From: Ustilago trichophora
Taxonomy: Eukaryota; Basidiomycota; Ustilaginomycetes; Ustilaginales; Ustilaginaceae
Assembly: GCA_900323505.1 (NCBI GenBank)
Contig: OOIN01000014.1
Span: forward strand, 248,001-312,000
Direction: 5' to 3'
Length of the DNA stretch: 64,000 bases
Position 1 is the stretch's first letter, and each line of letters opens with the position of its first letter. The position numbers were made by a program, and so were the translations under genes. The notes below the pieces were generated by a model, which saw only the letters and a list, made by a program, of their open reading frames with translations, ran no database searches and had not been told where the DNA came from. Shown piece by piece: positions 23,001-32,200 of this stretch.

Positions 23001-23486
23001 CAAGATTTTGGCTCGCCTGTCTCTGCCGGCCCTTCGCCCACGACGGGACTGCCTCGTCCACCGCACATGACCCAACAGCAGCAGCAGCAGCAACAACAAC
23101 AACAACAACAGCAACAACAAGTGCCCTTCTCGCAGCCTCAGGCATATCCTTCTTACCCCATGAGTGCTAGTGCGGCGCCACCGCAGCCACACGCAAACGC
23201 ACCATCGATGCGCCCACCGGTCCCGGGTCAAGGTCCACCAATGAACCACAACCCCATGTTCCCTCCCGGTCCCGCTCCGCAGTATGCTGCTCGACCTGGA
23301 ATGGGTCCTGGTGGCCCTGGTGGACCTGGACCCTACGGTCCCGGCGGCCCAGGCGGTCCACCCGGCCCTAACTACGGAGGCCCCGGATCCGCCATGGGAC
23401 AACCCACTTCTACATCACCAGCTCGCGCCGACCTTGGCAAGGACGAGGACAAGAAGAAAAAGAAGGGCTGGTTCAGTCGTTCCTGA
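20085..23486 (+). CDS. Sel1-repeat protein, Skt5/Chs4-like (chitin synthase activator family)
   Basis: The 1133-aa protein has a long Ser/Ala/Gln/Pro-rich N-terminus (1 to about 500), a block of tandem Sel1-type repeats (about 535-865) and a Gly/Pro/Gln-rich tail. Repeat signatures are clear: GHPDAQYFLADCYANGIGT, GHPDAAYRAGTCYEKGWG, SHPGAMYRLATAELNGELG and AKAEYAVGYFTEMGIGT. In fungi this arrangement is found in Skt5/Chs4-type proteins, which activate and localise chitin synthase III, and in related Sel1 adaptors. Unlike yeast Skt5 there is no C-terminal CaaX box; the tail ends in a Lys run and GWFSRS. The motif SSFFGMQ occurs twice in the N-terminal region (about residues 345 and 406), perhaps as a binding peptide. 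The gene is intronless, with a good ATCATGGCG start. The exact paralogue is uncertain. Confidence 0.8.
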   Translation: MATPSSSAYAFHHRFDAIPTKDASASASNEPPASDARLSAENFEYPDLDAGQFYSSAATHTASAPAPASAMSKLPDFPEFKSFDNKSDLFNSNNFFQQYAPHPPASAALIQPQSAQIEESPSDDQLVSTVAAPAASHDEQPAHSSASAQEATPATELQHASASHVPPEQSSAALTDQSQQQHQHSEVAHQPQLERHFSSASSYVQQPSLNGVSHDSQALSHNSHASSHRSPLPKPPSMPNSPPSHAAPLNAASHPHNQQPGTLPPQAAQQPAPAFSFPTQAPSVPAPHQAQHPPSPQKPLSHPAAEALPMAALRINEGERSADHQSSPQLASNRDENGDRIRPSSFFGMQKPSAALNSTGQQVPVPSSMLADDDGFYQDQQHLKQSNGSGQPQQRNHEAINQGPRPSSFFGMQGDAASSMAPESINVPTPASEASAPGTRGSSLRTDSAPRGISTAAGGTGNGPMPASGGFGGLGPAGANRPASIAPSVASGPLLDHSHLKVGQKASLLSHGKTLELYRQNAKKTNDPNLIYELAVFMIDAAKTMGTDEDGAPVAAVNGPNKVDTQKEELVKEATGLLKKIADRGHPDAQYFLADCYANGIGTRTGKQDFGQAYTYFVLAAKHGHPDAAYRAGTCYEKGWGCRKDAGKALQFYRKSAAQSHPGAMYRLATAELNGELGLKKNAKEGVKWLKRSAEAATPEFPHALHELALLHERGIDNVLFVDPEYSCELLAQAGEMGYAPSAYKLGVNYEYGRMGCPQDGGLSIHMYNIAAQQNHKEACFALTAWYLVGAPGILPQSDTEAYLWAKKAAEQGLAKAEYAVGYFTEMGIGTVKDLNEARAWYKRAADHGDKRANQRIAALQGRGGPTGLAGVGTQGQAMSPPPASRQQQRMEQRQEQRESMAEFGRRAQPTSAPFPASVTQSSMTPSTQMNYPSPLAMREAQTAQREQQYLANVAANERAQARAMLRHSPSQQDFGSPVSAGPSPTTGLPRPPHMTQQQQQQQQQQQQQQQQVPFSQPQAYPSYPMSASAAPPQPHANAPSMRPPVPGQGPPMNHNPMFPPGPAPQYAARPGMGPGGPGGPGPYGPGGPGGPPGPNYGGPGSAMGQPTSTSPARADLGKDEDKKKKKGWFSRS

Positions 23487-23759
23487 TCTGCAACCAAATT
23501 CTCATAGATGTGATCCCCTTCACCCACACCATATTCGCACTCGCTCACCACGCATCATCTCTCGATTCATATTCTCTCTCTTGTCTGCTTGTGAACAATT
23601 CTTTTCATGCCTTTTTGCTTCTGTTCGTACGCGTGATTGGTTGGGTTGGATTGAATTGAATTGAATTCAATTGAAGCGTGGAATGGAAAGCTTCTTTGTT
23701 GTTTTGCTCGTGTGTCCTCCTCCTGGCCAAAGGTCAAGAGGGTCGCTTTTTCTTTGCAA

Positions 23760-24668
23760 GGCTAGACGTGCTTGTTCTCGCTGGCTTTTTGTCAGCATGA
23801 TGGCCATTCATGTAAGGAGCTGACGAAAGAAAAGCTACTGAAACTGGCATACAGTACAGCGGGGGGTATAGATTGCTTTCGTTTGGTTTCGTTTGATGCT
23901 ACATCGGAGAACGAGCTTGTTCTCGCTGGCTTTTCGTCAGCATGATGGCCATTCATGTTAAGGAGCTGACGAAAGAAAAGCTACTGAAACTGGCATACAG
24001 TACAGCGGGGGGTATAGATTGCATTTGATTTGATTTGGTTTGGGTTTGATGCTACATCGGAGAACGAGCTTGTTCTCGCTGGCTTTTCGTCAGCATGATG
24101 GCCATTCATGTTAAGGAGCTGACGAAAGAAAAGCTACTGAAACTGGCATACAGTACAGCGGGGGGTATAGATTGCATTTGATTTGATTTGGTTTGGGTTT
24201 GATGCTACATCGGAGAACGAGCTTGTTCTCGCTGGCTTTTCGTCAGCATGATGGCCATTCATGTTAAGGAGCTGACGAAAGAAAAGCTACCGAAACTGGC
24301 ATACAGTACAGCGGGGGGTATAGATTGCATTTGATTTGATTTGGTTTGGGTTTGATGCTACATCGGAGAACGAGCTTGTTCTCGCTGGCTTTTCGTCATC
24401 ATGTTGGCCATTCATGTTAAGGAGCTGACGAAAGAAAAGCTACCGAAACTGGCATACAGTACAGCGGGGGGTATAGATTGCATTTGATTTGATTTGGTTT
24501 GGGTTTGATGCTACATCGGAGAACGAGCTTGTTCTCGCTGGCTTTTCGTCATCATGTTGGCCATTCATGTTAAGGAGCTGACGAAAGAAAAGCTACCGAA
24601 ACTGGCATACAGTACAGCGGGGGGTATAGATTGCATTTGATTTGATTTGGTTTGGTTTGATGTTACAT
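23760..24668. repeat. Minisatellite, six copies of a ~153-bp unit
   Basis: The anchor CTTGTTCTCGCTGGCTTTT starts at 23771, 23916, 24069, 24222, 24375 and 24528. Spacing is 145 bp once and then exactly 153 bp four times. Later copies share small changes (TACTGAAA becoming TACCGAAA, GCATGATGG becoming TCATGTTGG), a sign of stepwise duplication from one end. Each unit holds an imperfect inverted repeat (CTTTTCGTCAGC, about 24 bases, GCTGACGAAAG) and an ACAGTACAG motif. Confidence 0.95.
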
Positions 24669-24776
24669 TGAAAAAGGTTGATAATATCAGCGGGGTGGAT
24701 CTTAGACTCTCAAGATATATAGAAGTGTATAATTGCACTTGTTCGACGCTGTGAGAAGTTGTGATGCCCTTTTGCA

Positions 24777-24820
24777 TGTACTGTACTGTACTGTACTGTA
24801 CTGTACTGTACTGTACTGTA
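24777..24820. repeat. (TGTAC)n pentanucleotide array
   Basis: Nearly nine units of TGTAC in a row, just downstream of the minisatellite. Confidence 0.95.
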
Positions 24821-25395
24821 TTTGTGTGTGCTAAAAGCTCGATAGCAAAAGTAAGCTGGTATCATGCATCGTACACTCTACTCGTTGCGACTATGAATAG
24901 CCCTAGTTGGATTTTAGACGTTCAAATAATGTCTGTGATGCTGATTGCAACTTTCGTTTCTTGGCAAGCTATCAACATGGGGCTTTTTCTTTTTTGGTGT
25001 CGGATTAAGGTTTGACACCTGCCCCATAGACCAGTGATTCCACAAAAGGTCTAGAACATGTTCCTCGATCTCTGTCCAATGTTTGCGGACGGCAGAGAAG
25101 AAAATAATGGACTCGTGTCTTCCTGATTGAAGCGGGACAGTGTGCCTTGCTGCTTGAAAGGGCGTTTGAGCGCTGCTTTGAGAGATATCGTTGTGTTTTG
25201 CTTGGAAAGGCTGCTGCTACCATCATTCTGTGACAGAATCCTGCAAAGCATGTCTTTTTTTGGAGATAAGAGTCTCTCTTTTTCCCCTCACCCCTTCATA
25301 TAAAACGTAAACCGTAATCGTACATATCTCATCGTCCTACGCATCGTCACCATAAACAAGCTTTCTCTCCATACATCCAATAGCGCAAAAAAACC

Positions 25396-25686
25396 CTAAG
25401 TATGTCGTGTCTCTGCTATCGGCTCAGCCAAAATCTCTGTCCATTTCGTCGCTTTATCCTTCTCCCCATCCACCAACCCAACCAGACATATACTGTCCCC
25501 ACGCATAACATACAACCCCAAGGCCACCTCTTCTACTCCTTCATCAGTGCTAAATATCCTCTCGACCGAGTTGGATAGGATGATACTTCCTGCGGAATCA
25601 GAGCCGGATAAAGTGCCGATGATAGTTCGACCGTCTTGGGTTATTACGAGGACTTGATTGTTCGTGTACTGTTGAAGGGCCGACAT
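25396..25686 (-). CDS. lsm8: U6 snRNA-associated Sm-like protein LSM8
   Basis: The 96-aa protein opens MSALQQYTNNQVLVITQDGR, then IIGTLSGSD and IILSNSVERIF, the Sm1 motif of LSM8. Sm2 follows with LYVMRGDSICLVGLVD. LSM8 replaces LSM1 in the nuclear Lsm2-8 ring, which binds the 3' oligo(U) end of U6 snRNA and is needed for splicing. Length and motif order match the family. There is no intron. It is divergent from the DHODH gene. Confidence 0.93.
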   Translation of the reverse strand: MSALQQYTNNQVLVITQDGRTIIGTLSGSDSAGSIILSNSVERIFSTDEGVEEVALGLYVMRGDSICLVGLVDGEKDKATKWTEILAEPIAETRHT

Positions 25687-26435
25687 GATGTTGTGTAGAA
25701 GTATGGATGTGGGTCGCGCGGCTGTGAGAGAAGGTGTGCAGTAGTGCAGGAGGTAGGCCCTTTTTAGGTGCTGGATACGCGTTTAGGCGGCAAAGTTGAG
25801 CCGATTCAGAGAGACTAGTTCGATCTGGGCCTTGATTGGGGAATTCTGATCCATGCGATGCTGGCAGTGCGTATACGAGTGATTGGCTTGATGGAAGGAC
25901 CAAGGAAGACGCCGGATCAGGAGGTGGAGCGTACGTCGTCCGTGATCGCCGTCGAGGGGTATGGCTCGCAGTCAAAAGCACAAGTTCTTTCTCGGTTCAA
26001 CAACGTAATTAGAAATGTCGAAATGAGCTACTGTAGGGCTGAGCTCGATGTGGTGTGGGTGACCGATGGTGGAAGTGGGAAAATGACACAGGGCAAATCA
26101 TGCCAACATGTCTATGTGGAAGAATCTCTCTCCAAAAAGTGAAAGTGGAGCATTGCAAGTCACGTGTGTAGCACTTTCAATATCGGAATTCGGACTCGGA
26201 AAAGGGCTCCACACCGAGAGAGCGTGCAGTACAGTACAGTACAGCGAAATCGGGGGTGCGATGATGAGCTAGCTCTGGTCAATGTGCAATTTTAGGCAGT
26301 CTGAGAGAGCTCGAGGCCTTTCGTCGGAAGAAACTGGGAATCATCACCGTCAGATCAGGATTGCTCAACCAACACATCGCTCTTGTTGCTTTGGCTCTAC
26401 TTCAGCATCCATCCGTCCACGTTGGTTCTAGCAAG
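25687..26435. promoter_or_regulatory. Divergent promoter region, LSM8 / DHODH
   Basis: No gene is supported; a 94-codon plus-strand frame here has no recognisable domain. An ACAGTACAGTACAGTAC run lies near 26227-26243. The DHODH frame is open back to 26361 but has no ATG before 26436. Confidence 0.45.
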
Positions 26436-28493
26436 ATGCTTGCCTCACGTAGCGTTCGAGCAGCTGCCATTGCGGCTCGTAGCCCATTGGTGCGCACGGC
26501 CACTTCTTCCTTTGCATCTGCTTCAAGGACTTCCCTGCTCGCTTCGACCTCACCGCTTGCAGCCAACTCTGCAGCCTTTGCACAGATCGGTCGACGCTCT
26601 CTCTTCACACGAGCCCCACCAACCCCTCTGGCCCGCACCAAGCAGTTCATCTATCTCGTCTTTGCGCTCGCAGCTGGTACACTCGGAGTTGCTTACTATG
26701 CCGACTCTCGTTCGGCCATCCACCGTTGGGTTGCCATCCCCGCGCTCAAGGCTTTTGCTGACCCCGAGTCGGCTCAGAAGCTTGCCATCAAGATGCTCGA
26801 AACTGGTCTGGCACCGCGCGATCTCGTTGACGATGACGCTGTCCTCGAAGCCGAACTCTTCGGCCGCAAGCTCTCCAACCCCATCGGTCTGGCAGCAGGC
26901 TTTGACAAGCAGGCGGAAGCCATCGACGGCCTGCTCGACCTCGGATTCGGCTTCATCGAAATTGGCAGTGTCACACCCGAACCGCAACCGGGTAATCCTC
27001 AGCCTCGATACTTCCGCCTGATTGAGGATAATGCATGCATCAACCGATTCGGCTTCAATTCGGAGGGTCACAATGTCATCCTTAGCCGTCTCAGGGACCG
27101 TATCCGAAGATGGCTCTTGCACTCCTCCAGCGTCGCTAGCTTGCAAGATGCGCTGGTGGCTTCGCCCGATGAGGCTACTGCGGATGCCAGGCAGTTGATC
27201 GCATCGCACCCCAAGAGCACATCGGCGTTTGTAGATGCCACCGATCTGCCACGCAGTCTTCGCCCGGCCAAGATGCTCGGTATCAACCTGGGCAAGAACA
27301 AGACGAGCAAGGAGGAGAGCGTCGATGACTACGTCAAAGGTGTCGAGCGTCTCGGTCCCTATGCTGATATGATTATTGTCAACGTCAGCAGCCCCAACAC
27401 CCCTGGTCTGCGTCGTTTGCAGCGCCGCGGAGTGCTCGAGGATCTGCTGACGCAGGTGGTCAAGGCACGCGATGGTATGGCAGAGTCGCATCTGCGCTTC
27501 TCGGATAAGAAGGTGCATGTACCTCTGCTCGTCAAGATCGCTCCGGATCTCAGCGAGGATGAATTGCACGATGTGGCTGATGCGGCGCTCAAGAGCGGTA
27601 TCGATGGATTGGTAATTAGCAACACTACCATCTCTCGTCCTGCCTCGCTGCGATCTTCGGAACACGTGCGCGAGACGGGCGGTCTCTCGGGTCCCCCTGT
27701 CAAGCCTCTGGCGCTGAAAGCGCTGACGGTGGTCAACAAGAGGCTGCAAGGAAAGCTGCCCATCATTGGCTGTGGAGGCATCGCCAGCGGTCAGGATGCT
27801 CTCGACTTTGCCAAAGCCGGTGCAAGCGCCGTTGAGCTCTACACGTCGTTCGGCTACCAAGGTGTGGGTCTGCCACGCCGAATCAAGGACGAATTGGTTG
27901 AGCTTCTCAAAGCCGAGGGCAAGACATGGAAGCAAGTCGTTGGCTCCGGCATCGACCTATCCGCTATCACCATCTCGACTCCCAACGCCGAGACTCCTAC
28001 CGGCCTGCATCCAGGCTCCGATGCAGCCTTCGAAAAATCGGTCGCCTCTGTCAAACTCGAACTCGACGGGCTTCGTGAGAAATTCGGCCTGAACCAGACC
28101 CTTACAAAGGAAAATCTGCTTAGCTTCCTGCCTAAGCGAGAAACGGATGCGAGCTATTACGAGTTGATCGAAAAGGCCCACTCCGCCCTTGGATTGTCAT
28201 TCGACGCCGGCGAACAGAGCACCGTTGCCTCACCCAAGGAACCTTCTGCCCCAGCAAAGGAGGAGGAGGAGGAGAAGAAGAAGAAGAAGAAGAAGGAGCC
28301 GACCCAGGGAGAAAAGCAGGTGCAAAAGGCACAAGAGCTGCTGCAGGATCCCAAGGTGCCCAACATCAAGGTGGAGCTCAAGGAAAAGACAAAGAAGGTG
28401 TTTGGCGAGACGACAGAGGGTAAAGTGCTCCAGGCAAAGGAATACGCGGCGAATCGTGATTTTGGTAAGATCGACAAGGTGCGTGTGGTTTGA
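26436..28493 (+). CDS. pyr4: Dihydroorotate dehydrogenase, class 2, mitochondrial, with insert and long C-terminal extension
   Basis: This enzyme oxidises dihydroorotate to orotate in pyrimidine synthesis and passes electrons to ubiquinone at the inner mitochondrial membrane. The product is 685 aa from the ATG at 26436. It has a Ser/Ala/Arg-rich presequence, a membrane segment (about 70-90, FIYLVFALAAGTLGVAYYA), the FMN-barrel motifs AAGFDKQAEAIDGL and GSVTPEPQPGNPQPR, and the catalytic loop NVSSPNTPGLR with S319 in the place of the active-site Ser. FMN-phosphate binding motifs CGGIASGQDA and YTSFGYQG follow. Class 2 enzymes are usually 400-500 aa. Here there is an extra ~50 residues near 215-270 and about 170 residues after the barrel, including an EEEEEKKKKKKK run. 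The symbol follows the gene name I recall for the Ustilago maydis enzyme. Confidence 0.93.
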   Translation: MLASRSVRAAAIAARSPLVRTATSSFASASRTSLLASTSPLAANSAAFAQIGRRSLFTRAPPTPLARTKQFIYLVFALAAGTLGVAYYADSRSAIHRWVAIPALKAFADPESAQKLAIKMLETGLAPRDLVDDDAVLEAELFGRKLSNPIGLAAGFDKQAEAIDGLLDLGFGFIEIGSVTPEPQPGNPQPRYFRLIEDNACINRFGFNSEGHNVILSRLRDRIRRWLLHSSSVASLQDALVASPDEATADARQLIASHPKSTSAFVDATDLPRSLRPAKMLGINLGKNKTSKEESVDDYVKGVERLGPYADMIIVNVSSPNTPGLRRLQRRGVLEDLLTQVVKARDGMAESHLRFSDKKVHVPLLVKIAPDLSEDELHDVADAALKSGIDGLVISNTTISRPASLRSSEHVRETGGLSGPPVKPLALKALTVVNKRLQGKLPIIGCGGIASGQDALDFAKAGASAVELYTSFGYQGVGLPRRIKDELVELLKAEGKTWKQVVGSGIDLSAITISTPNAETPTGLHPGSDAAFEKSVASVKLELDGLREKFGLNQTLTKENLLSFLPKRETDASYYELIEKAHSALGLSFDAGEQSTVASPKEPSAPAKEEEEEKKKKKKKEPTQGEKQVQKAQELLQDPKVPNIKVELKEKTKKVFGETTEGKVLQAKEYAANRDFGKIDKVRVV

Positions 28494-29225
28494 GATCCGC
28501 ACCCATGTGTACGCGAGTACGCAAGTTGTTTACTTAGAAATTATTGTATACATCTGAAGAGCTGAATTGACGACTGTGATCGTGGAGTTGTGTATGCTCT
28601 TTGTTGCGGTGAGAGAGGGAAGAGGTTGTCAGAATCATGTCCAGACGAAGGAGCTGGTAATGAAAGAATCGGGCTGATCGGGGGATACGTTGAGCAAAGT
28701 ACGGAAAGAGAGAGAGAGAGAGAGAGTCAGAGAGGCGCACAGACGAACTGAGCGAAAATTGCACAAAAATAGAAGCGAAAACCAGAATTAATGTCTGTTG
28801 TCGTGGCTGTTGCTTGGACCATCTCCCTTTCTCTCTGTCGCCCTGGCACACATATCATCCAGAGACACACACATCGGAGCCTGTTCCGAATCATCATCCT
28901 TATCCCTAGTCGTCGGTCCTCATCCGATTCGGTGGCTAGGTACTCAGCTCGGATTGGTATCATTCCAAATTCCTCACTTTGGCTGTCTCGGTCGGCCCAC
29001 ATTCCGACACTCTTGAACCACCAAATCAATCGAGCACAGCATAGTACGACACAGCAGATACCACACCGTTCGCACACTATTTCAACCACTGCACAGCAGC
29101 GACATTGCCTACCAGGCTTCGGATATGGCTGCCAACTAAGACACGGCTGAGCAGCCTTTGCCTTCCAAGCACACACATACGTACACATACACACAAACAC
29201 ACGCGCGCGCACTCAGAACCACACC
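28494..29225. promoter_or_regulatory. Intergenic region and TOR leader
   Basis: It holds a (GA)n tract near 28708-28726 and a CA-rich leader (about 29168-29215) ending in the CACACCATGT start context of TOR. No gene is visible. Confidence 0.5.
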
Positions 29226-32200
29226 ATGTCGGCCCTCGGCGGAAACCAGAGCGATGCGCTCAATCGCATCTTTGCTGGCCTCAAGAGTCGAGATGAAGCT
29301 TCTCGTAAAGCAGCAGGCGAGGAGCTCAAATCTTACGTAGCCTTTGTCGCCTCGGAGCTCAAGGGTGACAGCCTTTCCGCCTTCAACAGCGAACTTCATC
29401 GTAGGATCTTCGAACTTACACACAGCCAACATGTCCACGAAAAGCTCGGCGGTATCGTCGCCATCGAAGAACTCATCGAGCAAGAGAGCGAGGATAACAG
29501 CGCTCGTCTCTACCGCTTCTACCAATACCTCAAACCCAACTTGCCCTGTAATGATGCCTCGGTCATGATCGTCGCCTCCCGTGCCCTCGGACGCATCGCA
29601 TACCACGGAGGTCAATCGCTCGGAGAACAGTTTATCGAATACGAGGTGCTACGAGCGCTCGACTTCCTTCAAGCCGGAGATCGCAACGAATCCGGTCGAT
29701 ACGCTGCTGTTCTCATCATTCGCGAGATGGCCAACAACGTTCCTCAGCAGTTCCATCCATACGTACCACGCGTACTCGATCGTATATGGGTAGCACTTCG
29801 CGATGTCCGCGTCATTGTTCGAGAGGGGGCTGCCGAAGCCATGGGTGCCTGTCTCGGCATCATTGCCGCACGAGAAAAGCAGATGGGCAGTCACTTTTTC
29901 GAATCCATCTACGAGGAAGCTGAAAAGGGTCTCAAGATGAGCGCCGCCGAAGCTATTCACGGAAGTCTCCTCGCCGTCCAGCAGCTGCTTCAGCACTCGA
30001 AGACTTTCATGCGCAATCGCTTCCAGCGCACCTGCGAGCTTGTCTTTCGTCTTCATAAGCATAGAGATCCGCTCATTCGCCGCACAGTCACAAATCTCGT
30101 TCCCGTGCTGGCCAGATACGATCCAAATTACTTTGCTGAAGAGCATCTCGGTGCCGTCATGGGCATCCTCACAGAACAGCTGAGGAAGGAAAAGGATCGC
30201 TCGCCAAAGGAGTCGGCGCAGACCTTCGAGACCATCGGCTTTGTAGCAGCTGCCATGGGTCCCAGGATGAAGACTTTCATCGAGCCTGTGCTCGCTTGCG
30301 TCAAGGAAGGTCTCCAGATGCGAGGCAAAAAGAACGCCCCACCAGAAGGTCCCATCTTCCTCTGTGTGGGCAACCTCGCCACGGCGGTCGGCCCACATCT
30401 CACACGATACATGCACGATCTGCTCGATCTCATGTTTTCCTGCGGTCTCAGCATCCCGCTCGTCACAGCGCTCGATGCGATTGTCAAGGCGATCCCGCCA
30501 CTCATGAAGGTGGTACAGGACCGTTTGCTAGACATGCTGTCTATGACGCTGATCGGTCAGCCTTACCGTCCACTTGGAGCTCCGGCAAGCTTGCGTCCTT
30601 CCGCAAACGCCAGCCGCGATGTGGTGGCTGCTCAGACGGTCGAGTCAAAGGGTGTCGAGACCATCACTGTAGCATTGCAGACGTTGGGCAGATTCGACTT
30701 CCAAGGCCACATCCTCAACGAGTTTGTCCGCAACTGCACACTCCCTTACCTCGAGGACGATCACGCCGCGGTACGCCAAGCTGCCGCAGAGACTTGCGCA
30801 GACCTCTTTGTCAACGACCCCATCTGCCGTCAGACCAGTATGCACGCTATCGAGGTCGTCAACGACGTGCTCGACAAGCTCATGACCGTCGGCATTGCTG
30901 ATCCAGATCCCGAGCTTCGATGGACGGTGCTGAGCAAATTTGGCGCACAAGAACAATTTGATCGCCATCTCGCTCAGTCCGAGTACGTACGCTCGCTCTT
31001 TATCGCGCTCAACGACGAAAAGTTTAAAGTACGAGAGGTGGCCATTGTCATCATCGGTCGTCTGGCCAAGCATAATCCTGCCTACGTCATGCCATCACTT
31101 CGCAAAGCTCTCATTCAGCTCCTTACCGAACTCGAATATTCGACCGTCAGCAGACACAAGGAGGAGGCCGCAAAGCTGCTCACCGAGGTGGTGCGCGCCT
31201 CGCAGCGACTCGTCAAGTCGTACGCGCTGCCTATGCTCGAGGTCCTGCTGCCCAAGGCGAATGACCCGAGTGTAGGTGTTGCGGCAAGGGTCATGGAGTG
31301 TCTTGGTGAGCTGGCCAAAGTTGGAGGAGAAGACCTGGCGCCCAACGTTGATCAGCTCATGCGCCTTGCCATCGATCAACTCTCGAGCACTGCTCCTGGG
31401 TCTTCAACTGCAAAGCGAGATGCAGCGCTCAAGACGCTCGGTCTCGTTGCTTCCAACACGGGTCATGTCGTCAACCCTTACTTGACCTACAGGAATCTCC
31501 TAGGAACTGTTGTCAAGATCCTGAAGACGGAACAGTCCAAGCCTGTTCGTCGCGAGACAATCAGAGTCATGGGTATCCTTGGTGCTCTCGATCCGTACAG
31601 ATACAAGCTTCTAGAGAAGAATGGTGACGAGGGGCAGGACGAGACATCCAAAGGAAGTGGTACAGATCTTTTCGAACTCGCTCTGGCGATCGGAACTTCG
31701 ACGGATGACTACTACCAGAACATTGCCATCGATGCCCTCATCACCATTCTCAAGGACCCCTCGCTCTCGACACATCACCATGCGGTCATTGAAGCCATCA
31801 TGTACATGTTCAAGACGCAGGGTCTCAAGTGCGTCACTTTCTTGCCCCAGATCATTCCAGCGTTCCTCAACGTCATTCGGACCTGCGGCACAGGGTTGTC
31901 CGAGTTCTACTTTCAGCAGCTGGCCATCCTCATCTCGATCATCAAGCAGCACGTGCGTAGCTACCTCGAAACTATCTTTGAACTGGTGCAAGAGAATTGG
32001 AATCCAAACTCGAGCATCCAGCTTACGATTGTTTCGCTTGTCGAAGCCGTAGCTAAAGCGCTCGAGGGCGAGTTCAAATCCTACTTGCCCATCTTGCTCC
32101 CCAACATGCTGCAGACGCTCGATGGCGAGATCACCAGCAAACGTCAGCCTACTTTGCTCCGCATCCTACAGGCCTTCTACGTGTTTGGCTCCAACATCGA

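Larger units (their letters stand above)
23487..25395. other. Intergenic region dominated by tandem repeats
   Basis: It contains the 153-bp minisatellite and the TACTG array listed separately. The rest, including 24830-25395 before the LSM8 3' end, shows no recognisable gene. Confidence 0.6.

Noticed and set aside
20829..23402. Long antisense frames (412 and 438 codons) opposite the Sel1-repeat gene
   Set aside because: They mirror the codon structure of the real gene, have no recognisable domain, and arise from GC-rich third positions.
26550..27935. 461-codon antisense frame opposite DHODH
   Set aside because: It is a shadow of a well-supported enzyme gene with no domain of its own.
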